Notes: a model not told the origin generated them from the letters alone. A DNA stretch of 64,000 nt from Azoarcus sp. DN11 (GCF_003628555.1 NZ_CP021731.1:3348001-3412000); one strand, 5' to 3'. Counted from the stretch's first letter, positions 27,836 through 37,085 are shown. Translations and numbers: made by a program.

Positions 27836-27854
27836 TTTGTTAATGATTAACAAA
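27836..27854. promoter_or_regulatory. Putative MarR operator, TTTGTTAA-TGA-TTAACAAA
   Basis: Perfect 8-bp inverted repeat with a 3-bp centre, 18 bases before the marR start at 27818. Size and symmetry fit a MarR dimer site, implying autoregulation of the marR-MFS pair. Confidence 0.6.
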
Positions 27855-27985
27855 CGCAACTATATGAGCGAGCGGCTCCGCAGTCAAATCGCCGGAGCTT
27901 CTGCGTCGGACGATTTGCGGCAGGTGCGGGGAGGAAGGAAGATACCCGGCCGAGAAGACCGGTCAGGGGAAACGCGGCAACCCGG

Positions 27986-28053
27986 TGCCGCTCGGGCTGA
28001 GCTCGTCAAAGCCCTGCCGAGTCCAGCCCTTCGACAAACTCGGGGCGAACGGA
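27986..28053. repeat. REP-like element, second copy
   Basis: Contains GCTCGGGCTGAGCTCGTCAA and CCCTTCGACAAACTCGGGGC facing each other, matching the element at 19641-19701 with several substitutions. It lies in the 319-base gap between marR and the ferredoxin gene. Apart from this repeat and the MarR operator I see nothing in that gap. Confidence 0.65.
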
Positions 28054-28137
28054 TGGTGATCGATTAAATTGCGGTGTTGATGGTAATACGGCGCCAGGCA
28101 GGAGGAGCTCATCCTGCCCGGCGATTGATGATGCACC

Positions 28138-28362
<225 letters not shown>

Positions 28363-28420
28363 TCATCTCTGATGGGGTTGGGGGTGCGCCCGATGGAGCC
28401 GCACCCCGCGCTGATCGCCG

Positions 28421-29260
28421 TTACAGCGCGAAATCGGATTCCAGCTCCGCCACGGCCGCCATGCCCTTGGGCTCGGGCTGGTAGGCCGGCCGGTCGCCCT
28501 TGTACAGCACCTTGCCGACGTTGAAACCATCGTCGGTCATGAGCCGGCGGGCGGCGCGCGCGGCGTCGTCGGTGACATCCACCACCGCGGTGCGCACCAG
28601 GTGCTTCCATTCGAGCTGCTCGGAACGGAAAGTCACGCACGGGCTGAGCACCTGCACGAGCGAGAACCCCGGGTGGCGGATCGCCTGCGTGATGATGTCG
28701 GCAACGTTGTTGGGGTCCGAGCTCGAACAGCGCGCGACGAAGTTCGCGCCCGCGGCGAGCGCGACCACCAGCGGGTGGAAGGACTCGATGCCCGCGCCGT
28801 CCGGCGTGAGCTTGCTGCCTTCCCAGTCCGGATCGGTGGTCGGCGAGGCCTGGCCCTTGGTCATGCCATAGACCTGGTTGTCCATCACGATGTAGGTGAG
28901 GTCGACGTTGCGACGGCAGGCGTGCAGGAAGTGGTTGCCGCCGATCGAGAAGCCGTCGCCGTCGCCACCCGTCACCAGCACCGTGAGGTCGGGGCGCGCG
29001 ATCTTGAGGCCCGTGGCGACCGGCAGCGCCCGCCCGTGCACGCCGTGGAAGCCATACACGCTGGTGTAGGCCGGGATGCGCGAAGAGCAGCCGATGCCCG
29101 ACACCACCGCGACGTTCTCCGGCGCGAGCTGCATCGACGCCAACGCGCGGGTGATCGCCGCCAGCACCGAGTAGTCGCCGCAGCCCGGGCACCAGATCGG
29201 TTTGACCTCCGACTTGTAATCCTTCGCGGTGTATTCCCGCTGTTTTACGCAGGCATCCAT
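28421..29260 (-). CDS. korB: 2-oxoacid:ferredoxin oxidoreductase, beta subunit (KorB-like)
   Basis: 279 residues from the ATG at 29260. IWCPGCGDYSVLAAITRAL, VVSGIGCSSRIPAYTSVYGF, VLVTGGDGDGFSIGGNHFLH and IVMDNQVYGMTKGQASPTT (the GDG ... DNQVYGMT TPP-Mg site) define the thiamine subunit of the two-subunit KorAB type. It most likely oxidises 2-oxoglutarate to succinyl-CoA and reduces the neighbouring ferredoxin, supplying low-potential electrons for ring reduction. The substrate is inferred from the Thauera precedent. It follows korA by 2 bases. Confidence 0.85.
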   Translation of the reverse strand: MDACVKQREYTAKDYKSEVKPIWCPGCGDYSVLAAITRALASMQLAPENVAVVSGIGCSSRIPAYTSVYGFHGVHGRALPVATGLKIARPDLTVLVTGGDGDGFSIGGNHFLHACRRNVDLTYIVMDNQVYGMTKGQASPTTDPDWEGSKLTPDGAGIESFHPLVVALAAGANFVARCSSSDPNNVADIITQAIRHPGFSLVQVLSPCVTFRSEQLEWKHLVRTAVVDVTDDAARAARRLMTDDGFNVGKVLYKGDRPAYQPEPKGMAAVAELESDFAL

Positions 29261-29262
29261 GG

Positions 29263-30990
29263 TCAGCTCCACTGGGTGATTTGTTCGACGATGGCGCCGG
29301 GGCGGACCGCCAGCGGGCCGGGATTGTGCAGCGCGCGCACCTGGCGCGGCAGGTCGTACTGTGCGCGCAGGTAGCGGTGGAACTGCCCGCTGTGCGATTG
29401 CTCGACGACCAGCACGCGTTCGACGCCTGCGAGTGCGGCGGCGAATTTCTCCGGCTGCACCGGCGAGATCAGGCGCACCGCGACGAGCTTCACGCGGTGA
29501 CCGGCGGCGCGCAGGCGGGCGAGCGCTTCGCGCGCCGGGCCGGCGCTGGAGCCCCAGGTGAGGATCGCGGTGTCGGCGTCGGCGTCCCCGGTGATGTCGG
29601 CCCAGTGATCGCCGTAGTTGTAGCCGGTGAGCTTTCTCAGGCGCTTGTCGAGTTGCGCCTGGTGGTCGGAGGCCTGCGACGAGGGCGTACCCGTCTCGTT
29701 GTGTTCGAGGCCGTCGGCGGTGTACGTGAACCCCGCCATGCCGGGAATCGCCATCGGCGACACGCCCGAGGCGGTATTCGCGTAGCGCTTGTAGTGCACG
29801 CCTTCGGCGAGCGCCGCGGGCTTCTCGCGCTGGCCGATGAAGCTCACCGCGGCCGAGCGCGGCATCACCGCCCGCGCCTGCCCCATCGCCTGGTCGGTGA
29901 GCACGATCGCGGCGGTCTGCAGGCTCTCGGCCAGATGCACCGCCCACTGCGTCGTGAACAGGCAGTCGGCGACCGACGTGGGGGCGAGCACGAGATGCGG
30001 CGCGTCGCCGTGCAGGCCGTACACCGCGATGTTGAGGTCGGCCTGCTCGGACTTGGTCGCGATGCCGGTCGATGGGCCGACGCGCATCACATCCACCACG
30101 ACGATCGGCACTTCGGCCGCCACCGCGAGGCCGAGCGATTCGGTCATCAGCGCGAGGCCGGGGCCGGAGGTGGCGGTCAGCGAGGGCACGCCGCCGTAGG
30201 ACCCACCGATGATCTGGTTGATCGAGGCGAGTTCGTCCTCGGCCTGCACCAGCACGCCGCCCACCTTGGGCAGCGCGGGCGCGAGCCATTCGAGGACTTC
30301 GGTCGCCGGCGTGATCGGGTAGGCGGCGACGAAGCGCACCCCGCCGCGCAACGCACCCATGCCGGTCGCTTCGTTGCCGGTGATGCTCCAGCGCTCGCTG
30401 GTGTCCGCCTTCATCGCAGGCAGCCGCGGCACCGCGGGGAAATCCGCGGCCGCTTCGACACCGGCGCGGAACGCGGCGAGGCTCGCGGCGATCGCCCCTT
30501 CGCCCTTGCGCTTCAGGGTGTCGCGCAGCACGCCGACGACGATGTCTTCGGTAAGGCCGATCAGGCCGGCGATGGCGCCGAAGGCGACCATGTTCGGGCG
30601 TCCGTCGGGAATCGTCTTCGCCAGCGCCTTCATCGCCAGCGCGATCTGCTGCGCGCCGCTGCGGGCGAAAACTTCCGGCACTTCGCCTTCACCCGGATCA
30701 CCGATGATGAGGCTGTCCGGCCCCAGCGGGATCTCGGCGGCGAAGCGGCCGACGTTCTGCCAGTCGACCCCGACCAGCAGGTGGAAACAGTCGTCATGCG
30801 AGGCGAGCGGTTCCGTACCCAGCCGCACCATCACCGCCGCCTCGCCGCCACGGATCTGCGGGCCCGACGAGCGCGTCATGTACGCGTACCAGCCCGCCCG
30901 CGCAGCCGCTTCCAGCAGCAGGCTGCCCGCGGTCACCACCCCCGCGCCGCCACTGCCTGCCATCACCAGTGATACCGTCTGTCCGCTCAT
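29263..30990 (-). CDS. korA: 2-oxoacid:ferredoxin oxidoreductase, fused gamma-alpha subunit (KorA-like)
   Basis: 575 residues from the ATG at 30990 with GGAGGGG just upstream. The first 190 residues are the gamma domain (VMAGSGGAGVVTAGSLLLEA, SSGPQIRGGEAAVMVRLG), then the alpha PYR domain (GGVRFVAAYPITPATEVLEW, QAEDELASINQIIGGSYGG, ATSGPGLALMTESLGLA) and the C-terminal transketolase-like domain (GSSAGPAREALARLRAAGHR). This gamma-alpha fusion with a separate beta subunit is the KorA layout. It differs from the five-gene pad enzyme of the same superfamily elsewhere in the window. Confidence 0.85.
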   Translation of the reverse strand: MSGQTVSLVMAGSGGAGVVTAGSLLLEAAARAGWYAYMTRSSGPQIRGGEAAVMVRLGTEPLASHDDCFHLLVGVDWQNVGRFAAEIPLGPDSLIIGDPGEGEVPEVFARSGAQQIALAMKALAKTIPDGRPNMVAFGAIAGLIGLTEDIVVGVLRDTLKRKGEGAIAASLAAFRAGVEAAADFPAVPRLPAMKADTSERWSITGNEATGMGALRGGVRFVAAYPITPATEVLEWLAPALPKVGGVLVQAEDELASINQIIGGSYGGVPSLTATSGPGLALMTESLGLAVAAEVPIVVVDVMRVGPSTGIATKSEQADLNIAVYGLHGDAPHLVLAPTSVADCLFTTQWAVHLAESLQTAAIVLTDQAMGQARAVMPRSAAVSFIGQREKPAALAEGVHYKRYANTASGVSPMAIPGMAGFTYTADGLEHNETGTPSSQASDHQAQLDKRLRKLTGYNYGDHWADITGDADADTAILTWGSSAGPAREALARLRAAGHRVKLVAVRLISPVQPEKFAAALAGVERVLVVEQSHSGQFHRYLRAQYDLPRQVRALHNPGPLAVRPGAIVEQITQWS

Positions 30991-31049
30991 CCGCCCCTCC
31001 GTCATAGCCGACTGGAACCGGCGCGCACCCCACGCGCCTCGATGAGCCA

Positions 31050-31078
31050 ACTCTATCGCCGTATTTGGTTCCTGTCAA
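31050..31078 (-). promoter_or_regulatory. Sigma-70-type promoter for korAB
   Basis: On the minus strand TTGACA (31078-31073) is followed after 17 bases by TAGAGT (31055-31050), 60 bases upstream of the korA start. It overlaps the divergent control region of the marR-like gene at 31161. Confidence 0.5.
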
Positions 31079-31160
31079 ATTGTTTGTCTTCCACTATTTT
31101 TATCATCGTTTGGGCGGCATACTTCGGGCACCCAACGTTTTGTTTTACACCCGATATTTC

Positions 31161-31622
31161 ATGACCCTAAAAAAATCGACGGACAGGAAAGGGCTCGACT
31201 ACGGCATGCTGCCCAGCCTGGCTGGCTACCAGTTGCGCCTCGCACAGATCGCGATCTTCCGTGATTTCGCCGAAGGACTCGGTGAATTCGACGTCACGCC
31301 CGGCCTGTTCGGCATCCTCGTGATCATCGAGTCCAACTCCGGACTCAAGCAGACCGAACTCGCCCGTGCCGCCCACCTCGACCGCTCGACGGTGGTTTCC
31401 GTCATCGACAACCTGGAACGCCGCAACCTCGTCGAGCGCCGACCAGCCGAGAACGACCGCCGCTCGAACTCCCTCGTGCTCACCCCCGACGGTTCCGCGC
31501 TCCTCAAGAAACTCAAGCGCCGGGTGCAGGATCACGAGAAACGCCTCGTCGAGCATCTCAGCGAAGACGAGCGCGCCACCCTCGTCGCCCTCCTGCAGAA
31601 GATCTTCCCCGAGCATCGCTGA
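31161..31622 (+). CDS. MarR family transcriptional regulator
   Basis: 153 residues from the ATG at 31161 (MTLKKSTDRKGLDYGMLPSL). The winged helix is GLKQTELARAAHLDRSTVVS, VIDNLERRNLVERRPAENDR and RSNSLVLTPDGSALLKKLKR. The N-terminal GYQLRLAQIAIFRDFAEGL and overall length recall regulators of aromatic catabolism such as BadR, HbaR-linked MarR and the Thauera/Azoarcus benzoate family, but this is only similarity of type. Divergent from korAB, the obvious candidate target, and followed by a small ORF and an osmC-like gene. Confidence 0.83.
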   Translation: MTLKKSTDRKGLDYGMLPSLAGYQLRLAQIAIFRDFAEGLGEFDVTPGLFGILVIIESNSGLKQTELARAAHLDRSTVVSVIDNLERRNLVERRPAENDRRSNSLVLTPDGSALLKKLKRRVQDHEKRLVEHLSEDERATLVALLQKIFPEHR

Positions 31623-31628
31623 GGCCTC

Positions 31629-31826
31629 ATGACCTACGAAGAGCATCTCGACGAAGTCACGACGCTGATCACCGAGAAATACGACGTCGCAGACCAGGTC
31701 GCCATCGACATGGTGATGCGCGCCCAGGCCGACGATTTCTTCACTCTGCATGACGATGATCCGTCGATCTGCACGCTCGACCGCGCACACGCCGACGCCC
31801 GCGAGGTCTACAGGAAATACCGCTGA
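31629..31826 (+). CDS. Small conserved-looking acidic protein
   Basis: 65 residues, MTYEEHLDEVTTLITEKYDV, acidic, predicted mostly helical. It begins 6 bases after the marR stop and ends 11 bases before osmC, so it reads as a real gene of that unit. I do not recognise a family. Confidence 0.6.
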   Translation: MTYEEHLDEVTTLITEKYDVADQVAIDMVMRAQADDFFTLHDDDPSICTLDRAHADAREVYRKYR

Positions 31827-31837
31827 GGAGAACGCCG

Positions 31838-32281
31838 ATGTCCAAGCACACCGCCGCCATCGAATGGTCTCGCGCGCCGCACGCGACCGACGCCACGACC
31901 TATTCGCGCAACCACGTCGCCACCCTCGCAGGCGGCCAGACGGTCACCATGTCCTCGTCGCCCACCTTCCTGGGTGACCCGGAAGGCGCCGACCCCGAGC
32001 AGATGGTGGTCAGCGCGCTCGCGAGCTGCCACATGCTGTTCTTTCTCGCGATCGCCGACCTCAAGGGCTTTCCGGTCGCGCATTACGCCGACACGCCGGC
32101 CGGCGAGCTCGGCAAGACCGAAAAGGGTCAGGCGCTCACGCACATCACCCTCTCGCCGCGCGTCACCTTCGTCGACAAGGCACCCGACGCCGCAACGCTC
32201 ACGGCGATCCACAACAGCGCCCACAAGCGCTGCTTCATCGCGAACTCGCTGACGGCCGAAGTCACGCTGGATCTCGGCTGA
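31838..32281 (+). CDS. OsmC family protein
   Basis: 147 residues. The OsmC fold is shown by GGQTVTMSSSPTFLGDPEGA, then DPEQMVVSALASCHMLFFLA with the first redox Cys and SAHKRCFIANSLTAEV with the second. OsmC/Ohr proteins reduce organic hydroperoxides in the cytoplasm. Third gene of the marR unit and closed by a strong hairpin at 32296-32323. Protective role against peroxides is the family role; its link to aromatic metabolism is only positional. Confidence 0.86.
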   Translation: MSKHTAAIEWSRAPHATDATTYSRNHVATLAGGQTVTMSSSPTFLGDPEGADPEQMVVSALASCHMLFFLAIADLKGFPVAHYADTPAGELGKTEKGQALTHITLSPRVTFVDKAPDAATLTAIHNSAHKRCFIANSLTAEVTLDLG

Positions 32282-32295
32282 TTTCGCGGGGTAAC

Positions 32296-32323
32296 GGAAC
32301 GGCGGGAGCGATCCCGCCGTTCC
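32296..32323. terminator. Bidirectional hairpin between osmC-like gene and pch operon
   Basis: Perfect 12-bp arms GGAACGGCGGGA / TCCCGCCGTTCC with a GCGA loop, located between two convergent genes. Confidence 0.75.
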
Positions 32324-32336
32324 CCTCAACCGCCCC

Positions 32337-33266
32337 TCAGAACGGCAGCACCAGCTTGAACCACGCCTTGTCGCCGCGGAAGCGGTTCTCGGCCTCGGTC
32401 TCGTGCTGCCACTGCACGATGAAGGTCGTGCCGTTCTTGTTCGTGTAGCCGATACTCGGGCCGATCGCGAAGACTTCGCCCTTGCGCCCGCGCGACCACA
32501 GGCCGGGCACTTCCGGCAGGGTCCTGCCTTCGAGCCGGTCGTTCTCCGTCTGCTTCAGGTAATAGCCGGACAGCCCCGCCGTCCACGGCCCGAAGTGCTT
32601 GCCGACCGTGTAATCCATGTGGAAATCGTCGCCCGACTCGTAATCCATCTTCGGCGCGCCGGGCGCCGGCCGGAAGTCCTTGTTCTTGCTCTTGATGTTG
32701 TACATGAACTTGGCCGACAGCTCCCACCCGTCGTCGGACAGCCAAGTCGCCGCGACGATCGGCTCGATGCTCCAGTAGTTCGTGCCGATGCTCTCGCGCG
32801 GATCGCCCGACTTGTACCTGCCGGTCGGCATGTTGAGGTCGAGCGCGAACAACCAGTGCAGGTTCTTGGCGTGCCACGCGACGATGAGCGGATTGAAGGT
32901 GATATCGCCGAGCCCGGTCACCGTCTTGCTGTCACCGCCGAGCTTCACCTTCTGTTGCACCAGCGGTACCACGAGATGCATCCCCCAGTCGCCGCCAAGG
33001 ATCTTTGTGTCCGTCATCCTGATGAAGCGCAGCGCGTCGAACCACGCATCGACCGACGCCCTCGGCACCTTGTCGCCATCCCCGTCGCGCAACCGGGCGC
33101 TGTAATGGCCGACGTAGTTGAGGAAATAGTTGCCCGGCGGCGGGGCCGCGCCGGCGAGCCAGTTTTCGACGCCGTTCGGGTATTGGTCGCCGCCCTCCTT
33201 CGCCAGCGCATTGCCCATGCATGCCCCCGCCAGCACAACGGCCAGCATGATCGTCCTGATCTTCAT
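32337..33266 (-). CDS. Outer-membrane channel-like protein of the phenol MetA-degradation/SphA family
   Basis: 309 residues with a Sec signal (MKIRTIMLAVVLAGACMGNA, cleavage near ALA-KEGG). The mature part is rich in aromatic, alternating beta strands (NYFLNYVGHYSARLRDGDGD, LHWLFALDLNMPTGRYK, ELSAKFMYNIKSKNKDF) and ends in a terminal Phe (VLPF), typical of an outer-membrane beta barrel. Proteins of this family are frequent in aromatic catabolic operons and are thought to aid uptake of hydrophobic substrates. Last gene of the pch operon. Confidence 0.82.
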   Translation of the reverse strand: MKIRTIMLAVVLAGACMGNALAKEGGDQYPNGVENWLAGAAPPPGNYFLNYVGHYSARLRDGDGDKVPRASVDAWFDALRFIRMTDTKILGGDWGMHLVVPLVQQKVKLGGDSKTVTGLGDITFNPLIVAWHAKNLHWLFALDLNMPTGRYKSGDPRESIGTNYWSIEPIVAATWLSDDGWELSAKFMYNIKSKNKDFRPAPGAPKMDYESGDDFHMDYTVGKHFGPWTAGLSGYYLKQTENDRLEGRTLPEVPGLWSRGRKGEVFAIGPSIGYTNKNGTTFIVQWQHETEAENRFRGDKAWFKLVLPF

Positions 33267-33291
33267 GTCTCCTCCCTGATTTTCTTGTCGT

Positions 33292-34734
33292 TCAGAACGG
33301 GAACTGGCGCTGCCCCAGCTGCACCGTGATCCACTTGAGTTCGGTCATCTCCTCCATCGAAAAATGCCCGCCCTCGCGCCCGACGCCGCTGTCCTTGACG
33401 CCGCCGAACGGCACGTGCGGCTCGTCCATGATCGACGCATCGTTGATGTGCACCATCCCCGCCTCCAGCCGCAGCGACAGGTCGAGCGCCTTCTGCAGGT
33501 CATTCGTGACGAGGCCCGACGACAGCCCGTAGCACGAGTCGTTGGCGAGCCGCAGCGCCTCCTCGCTGTCTGCGGCGCGGATCACCGACACTGCCGGCCC
33601 GAAGCTCTCCTCCCGGAACACCACCATGTCGGGCGTCACGCCGGCGAGGATGGTCGGTTGGTAGAACGCGCCGTCGCTCTTTCCCCCGTGCAGCAGCTTC
33701 GCGCCCTTCGCGACCGCATCGGCGACGTGGCGATCGAGCACCGCGCACTGCTTGCGGTCGATCAGCGGCCCGATCACCGTATGCGGATCGCGCGGATCAC
33801 CGACCTTGAAACCTGCGATCTTCTTCACGAGCTTGTCGCAGAAGGCATCGAAGATCGGCGCCTCGACGATCAGGCGCGAGTTCGCCATGCACACCTGCCC
33901 CTGGTGCAGGAAGATGCCGAAGGCCGCGGCATTCACCGCGTAATCGACGTCCGCATCCTTTAGCACGATCAGCGGGCTCTTGCCGCCCAGCTCGAGCGTG
34001 ATGCGCTTGAACTGCCGCCCCGCCGCCGCCGACAGCTCGCGCCCGACCTCGGTCGAGCCGGTGAAGGTGATCATGCGCACGCGCGGATCCTCGACGAAAG
34101 TGTTGCCAAGCACCGAACCCTGCACCGGCACCACGTTCAGCACGCCCTTCGGCAGTCCCGCCGCCTCGAAGATCTCGGCGATCTTGAGTCCCGTCACCGG
34201 CGTATAAGTCGCGGGCTTCAGGATGAAGGTGTTGCCCGCCGCAAGCGCGAGCGCCACTTTCTTCGTCGCCAGCAGGAAGGGGAAGTTGAACGGCGCGATG
34301 CCGGCGATCACGCCCAGCGGCCGGCGCACGCTCATCGAGAACACGCCCGGGCTGTCGGAGGGCATCGTCTCGCCGGTGATGCGGCGGCACTCGCCCGCGG
34401 CGCTGCGCAGCAGATTGACGACGAAGCTCGCCTCGAACATCGCCTTGCCGAAGGTCGAACCGGCCTCGTCGATCAGCACCTCGGCCACTTCCGGGATACG
34501 CTTCTGCAGCTCGTCGGCCGCCCGCAGCAGGGTCGCTTCGCGTTCGTTCGCGAGCGTGCTGCCCCAGCTCTCGCGCGCCCGGTGGGCCGCGGCGATGGCC
34601 CGTTCCAGGTCGTCGGCGGAGGCCTGATGCACCCGCCCCCACACCTCGCCGGTCGCCGGGTTGAGGTCGTCGAGGATCGTTTCCGTCGACGACGGCACCC
34701 ACTCGCCGTCGATGAACAGCTTGTATTCCTTCAT
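33292..34734 (-). CDS. NAD(P)-dependent aromatic aldehyde dehydrogenase (4-hydroxybenzaldehyde type)
   Basis: 480 residues of the ALDH superfamily. The catalytic Glu lies in ITLELGGKSPLIVL and the catalytic Cys in HQGQVCMANSRLIVEAPIF; TFTGSTEVGREL is the cofactor loop and EESFGPAVSVIRA the C-terminal block. It is close to vanillin/4-hydroxybenzaldehyde dehydrogenases. Placed 9 bases after the flavocytochrome subunit gene, it should oxidise the 4-hydroxybenzaldehyde made by p-cresol methylhydroxylase to 4-hydroxybenzoate. Confidence 0.88.
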   Translation of the reverse strand: MKEYKLFIDGEWVPSSTETILDDLNPATGEVWGRVHQASADDLERAIAAAHRARESWGSTLANEREATLLRAADELQKRIPEVAEVLIDEAGSTFGKAMFEASFVVNLLRSAAGECRRITGETMPSDSPGVFSMSVRRPLGVIAGIAPFNFPFLLATKKVALALAAGNTFILKPATYTPVTGLKIAEIFEAAGLPKGVLNVVPVQGSVLGNTFVEDPRVRMITFTGSTEVGRELSAAAGRQFKRITLELGGKSPLIVLKDADVDYAVNAAAFGIFLHQGQVCMANSRLIVEAPIFDAFCDKLVKKIAGFKVGDPRDPHTVIGPLIDRKQCAVLDRHVADAVAKGAKLLHGGKSDGAFYQPTILAGVTPDMVVFREESFGPAVSVIRAADSEEALRLANDSCYGLSSGLVTNDLQKALDLSLRLEAGMVHINDASIMDEPHVPFGGVKDSGVGREGGHFSMEEMTELKWITVQLGQRQFPF

Positions 34735-34743
34735 GTTTCCCCC

Positions 34744-36291
34744 TTACAGGCTGATGCCGCACCGTCCCGGCGCGATGATGTTGTTGGGGTCCAGCGCCTT
34801 CTTCAGGCGCTTCTCGACGTCGCGCTTCACCGGCCCGTAAGTGGCGGCGACCTTCTCGGCGAAGGCCGTGTTCGCGCGGTACATGCCGTAGCCTTCCTTC
34901 GCGAAGGTATGCAGCAGCTCGTCGTAACACGCGTAGGCCTTCTGCATCTGCTCGGGGTTCGAGCGGTCGTACAGCAGGTCGATAACGTGGTGCATGTCGC
35001 GCCAACCGACGATGAACTCGCCGACGTAGTCGAAGCCGTATTTCGCGAGGATCGTCTTCGCCATCTGCATCTGCTTGAGCGTCTCGGCACCCTTGGCCTG
35101 CGACACCGGCGCAAACCAGATCGAACCGCCGCCGCCGCGCCAGTTGTACAGCCCGAACTCGCCCAGGTTGGGCTTGCCCTTCATCAGGTCGAAGCGGTAT
35201 TCCAGCGCCTTGCTGCCCTTCGACTGCTCCTGCGTGATGATCTTGCCGCCGGTGGCCGCGGCCACCGCCTCGATGATCTTCCAGTTGGCGTCGTTGGTTT
35301 CCTTGGTGCCGTACAGGCCCGCGTACACGTTCCACGCACCGATGTTGTGATCCTTCTGGATCTTCTTCACCGCCTCGTCGGAAATCGCCCCCGGCCCCGT
35401 GTGGTAGTCCGCGCGTTTCACCGGTGTGCACGGCGCCTCCCACAGCGTGTGCGCGATCACCACCGCGTTCGGGATCACCATCGCGATGCGCAGCGGCCGC
35501 AGCGCCTCGACGATCTTCGTGATGTCGGCTTCGTTCGGATACTGGATGCAGAAGGGGCGATAGTCCGGCGGCGCGGGCATCAGCCACATGCCCATCTTGG
35601 TCACGACGCCGAAGTTCGACTGCGTGAAGATCCCGTCCAGCGTCGGTCCGTAGCCCCACTTGAACACCTGCCAGGTGTTCGAGTTTTCCATCGCGCCCAT
35701 GCCGGTGCGCAGCACCTTGCCGTCCGCCAGCACCACCTCCATGCCACACGAGAACAGGAAGTGCTCACCGTAGGGCGTGTAGCCGACGCCGCGGTCCACC
35801 ATGTTGCCCACCGGCCCGGCGATCGCCGACGGCGCCGGGCACGAGAACCACAGCGGCAGCTTGTGCTCCTGCAGGTAGTCGTAGAGCTGCTGGTAGGTCA
35901 CCCCCGGCTCCACCAGCGCCGTGCACAGCTCGGGATCGACCTCGATGATGCGGTTCATGCGCCGCAGGTCCATCACGATCTGCCCGCGCTGCACCGGCGC
36001 CGCGGAACCGTAGCCCAGGTTCTTGCCGGTCGAGATGGGATACACCGGGATGCGGTACTTGTTCACCACCTTCATCACGCGCTGGATCTGCTCCACGCCA
36101 TCCGGCATCACCGACGCCGACAGCTCGTGCTGCGCCTCCGGCACCGGCATCATGATCTTGCGGTACGGCGCGAGCTTGTCGTCATCGACGATCACATACT
36201 CGTCACCCACGATCGCGCGCAGCTCGCGCACCGCCTTGTCGAACTCCGCCGCGCTGATCCCCTTCGGCAGCGCCTTGCTCTTCGAAACCAT
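34744..36291 (-). CDS. pchF: p-Cresol methylhydroxylase, flavoprotein subunit
   Basis: 515 residues of the vanillyl-alcohol-oxidase family. PISTGKNLGYGSAAPVQRGQ and DLRRMNRIIEVDPELCTALV are the FAD-binding domain, GYTPYGEHFLFSCGMEVVLA and KWGYGPTLDGIFTQSNFGVV the VAO core, and DPNNIIAPGRCGI the C-terminus. Length and blocks match PchF, which binds FAD covalently and hydroxylates the methyl group of p-cresol with water, passing electrons to the cytochrome subunit. No signal peptide is visible, as in known PchF, which is thought to be exported with its partner. Cytochrome gene is two genes upstream. Confidence 0.92.
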   Translation of the reverse strand: MVSKSKALPKGISAAEFDKAVRELRAIVGDEYVIVDDDKLAPYRKIMMPVPEAQHELSASVMPDGVEQIQRVMKVVNKYRIPVYPISTGKNLGYGSAAPVQRGQIVMDLRRMNRIIEVDPELCTALVEPGVTYQQLYDYLQEHKLPLWFSCPAPSAIAGPVGNMVDRGVGYTPYGEHFLFSCGMEVVLADGKVLRTGMGAMENSNTWQVFKWGYGPTLDGIFTQSNFGVVTKMGMWLMPAPPDYRPFCIQYPNEADITKIVEALRPLRIAMVIPNAVVIAHTLWEAPCTPVKRADYHTGPGAISDEAVKKIQKDHNIGAWNVYAGLYGTKETNDANWKIIEAVAAATGGKIITQEQSKGSKALEYRFDLMKGKPNLGEFGLYNWRGGGGSIWFAPVSQAKGAETLKQMQMAKTILAKYGFDYVGEFIVGWRDMHHVIDLLYDRSNPEQMQKAYACYDELLHTFAKEGYGMYRANTAFAEKVAATYGPVKRDVEKRLKKALDPNNIIAPGRCGISL

Positions 36292-36331
36292 TCGATTGTC
36301 TCCGTCGTATTTGTGATGACTGCGCGATGCG

Positions 36332-36730
36332 TCAGGCGTTGATCGCGAACGCGACGAGGCTCGCCACCCCGATGCGGCGGTAGGTATCCATGACCAGGCC
36401 GGCGCCGCGCGCCGCCGCGATCTGCTGGAAGATCACCGCCGAAGCGTCGTCCATCACCCCGATCACGCGCCCCGACCCCGCGCGATCGAGCAGGCCCGTC
36501 ACGCCCGCGAAACTGCCCAGTTCGCCCCCGCCCGCCGCCACCGGCCGCACCCCCAGGCCGGCCGCCAGCGCGCGCGCCAGGGCCAGCGCCTGCGGAGAGT
36601 CCGCTTGCGCGATCACCGCCGCCGGCCGTCCCGCCGCGCCCGCCTCACCCAGGTGTGCCATCGCCGCGAGCGGCATCGCCCCCAGCGCCCCGCCCCCCGC
36701 TACGCCCTTCAGGAATCCCCGCCTGTCCAT
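36332..36730 (-). CDS. Small Tat-signal protein of the pch operon
   Basis: 132 residues with an N-terminal twin-arginine signal (MDRRGFLKGVAGGGALGAMP, RRGFLK). The mature part (PAAVIAQADSPQALALARAL, GSGRVIGVMDDASAVIFQQI) is short and without cofactor motifs. It lies between pchC and pchF. Because PchF lacks its own export signal, this protein could be an export escort, but that is speculation. I do not recognise a family. Confidence 0.65.
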   Translation of the reverse strand: MDRRGFLKGVAGGGALGAMPLAAMAHLGEAGAAGRPAAVIAQADSPQALALARALAAGLGVRPVAAGGGELGSFAGVTGLLDRAGSGRVIGVMDDASAVIFQQIAAARGAGLVMDTYRRIGVASLVAFAINA

Positions 36731-36736
36731 GTCGGC

Positions 36737-37036
36737 TCACTCCTGCGCCAGCGCCGCGCCGGTGCTGACGCGCCGCGCCACATCGGCCAGCGTCGCATCG
36801 TCGATCTCGCTCGGCCGGAACGCCGGCATCGCCCGATTGCCCATCCGCACCACGCGCCGGATGTACTCCTCCGGCAACGCCCGCCCCTTCAGCACCGGCC
36901 CCACGTTCGCCTCGTGGCAATAGCGGCACACCTTCTCGTAGACCTCGCCGCCATCCCGCCACGCCGCCTGTGCCCCACCCCCGGCCACCAGCGCCGCGAT
37001 GGCCCCCAGGCAAACGGCCCATCTCCTTGCATGCAT
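36737..37036 (-). CDS. pchC: p-Cresol methylhydroxylase, cytochrome c subunit
   Basis: 99 residues with a Sec signal (MHARRWAVCLGAIAALVAGG, cleavage near AQA). Haem c is attached at VCRYCHEANVGPVLKG, and the Met ligand is probably in MGNRAMPAFRPSEID. The small size matches PchC, which docks on PchF and accepts its electrons in the periplasm. First gene of the operon, 50 bases downstream of a sigma-54-like promoter. Confidence 0.9.
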   Translation of the reverse strand: MHARRWAVCLGAIAALVAGGGAQAAWRDGGEVYEKVCRYCHEANVGPVLKGRALPEEYIRRVVRMGNRAMPAFRPSEIDDATLADVARRVSTGAALAQE

Positions 37037-37085
37037 TTCCGTCTCCTCGTGATTGTTGGTCTTCCAACTGAATCAGGCGAGGCAA

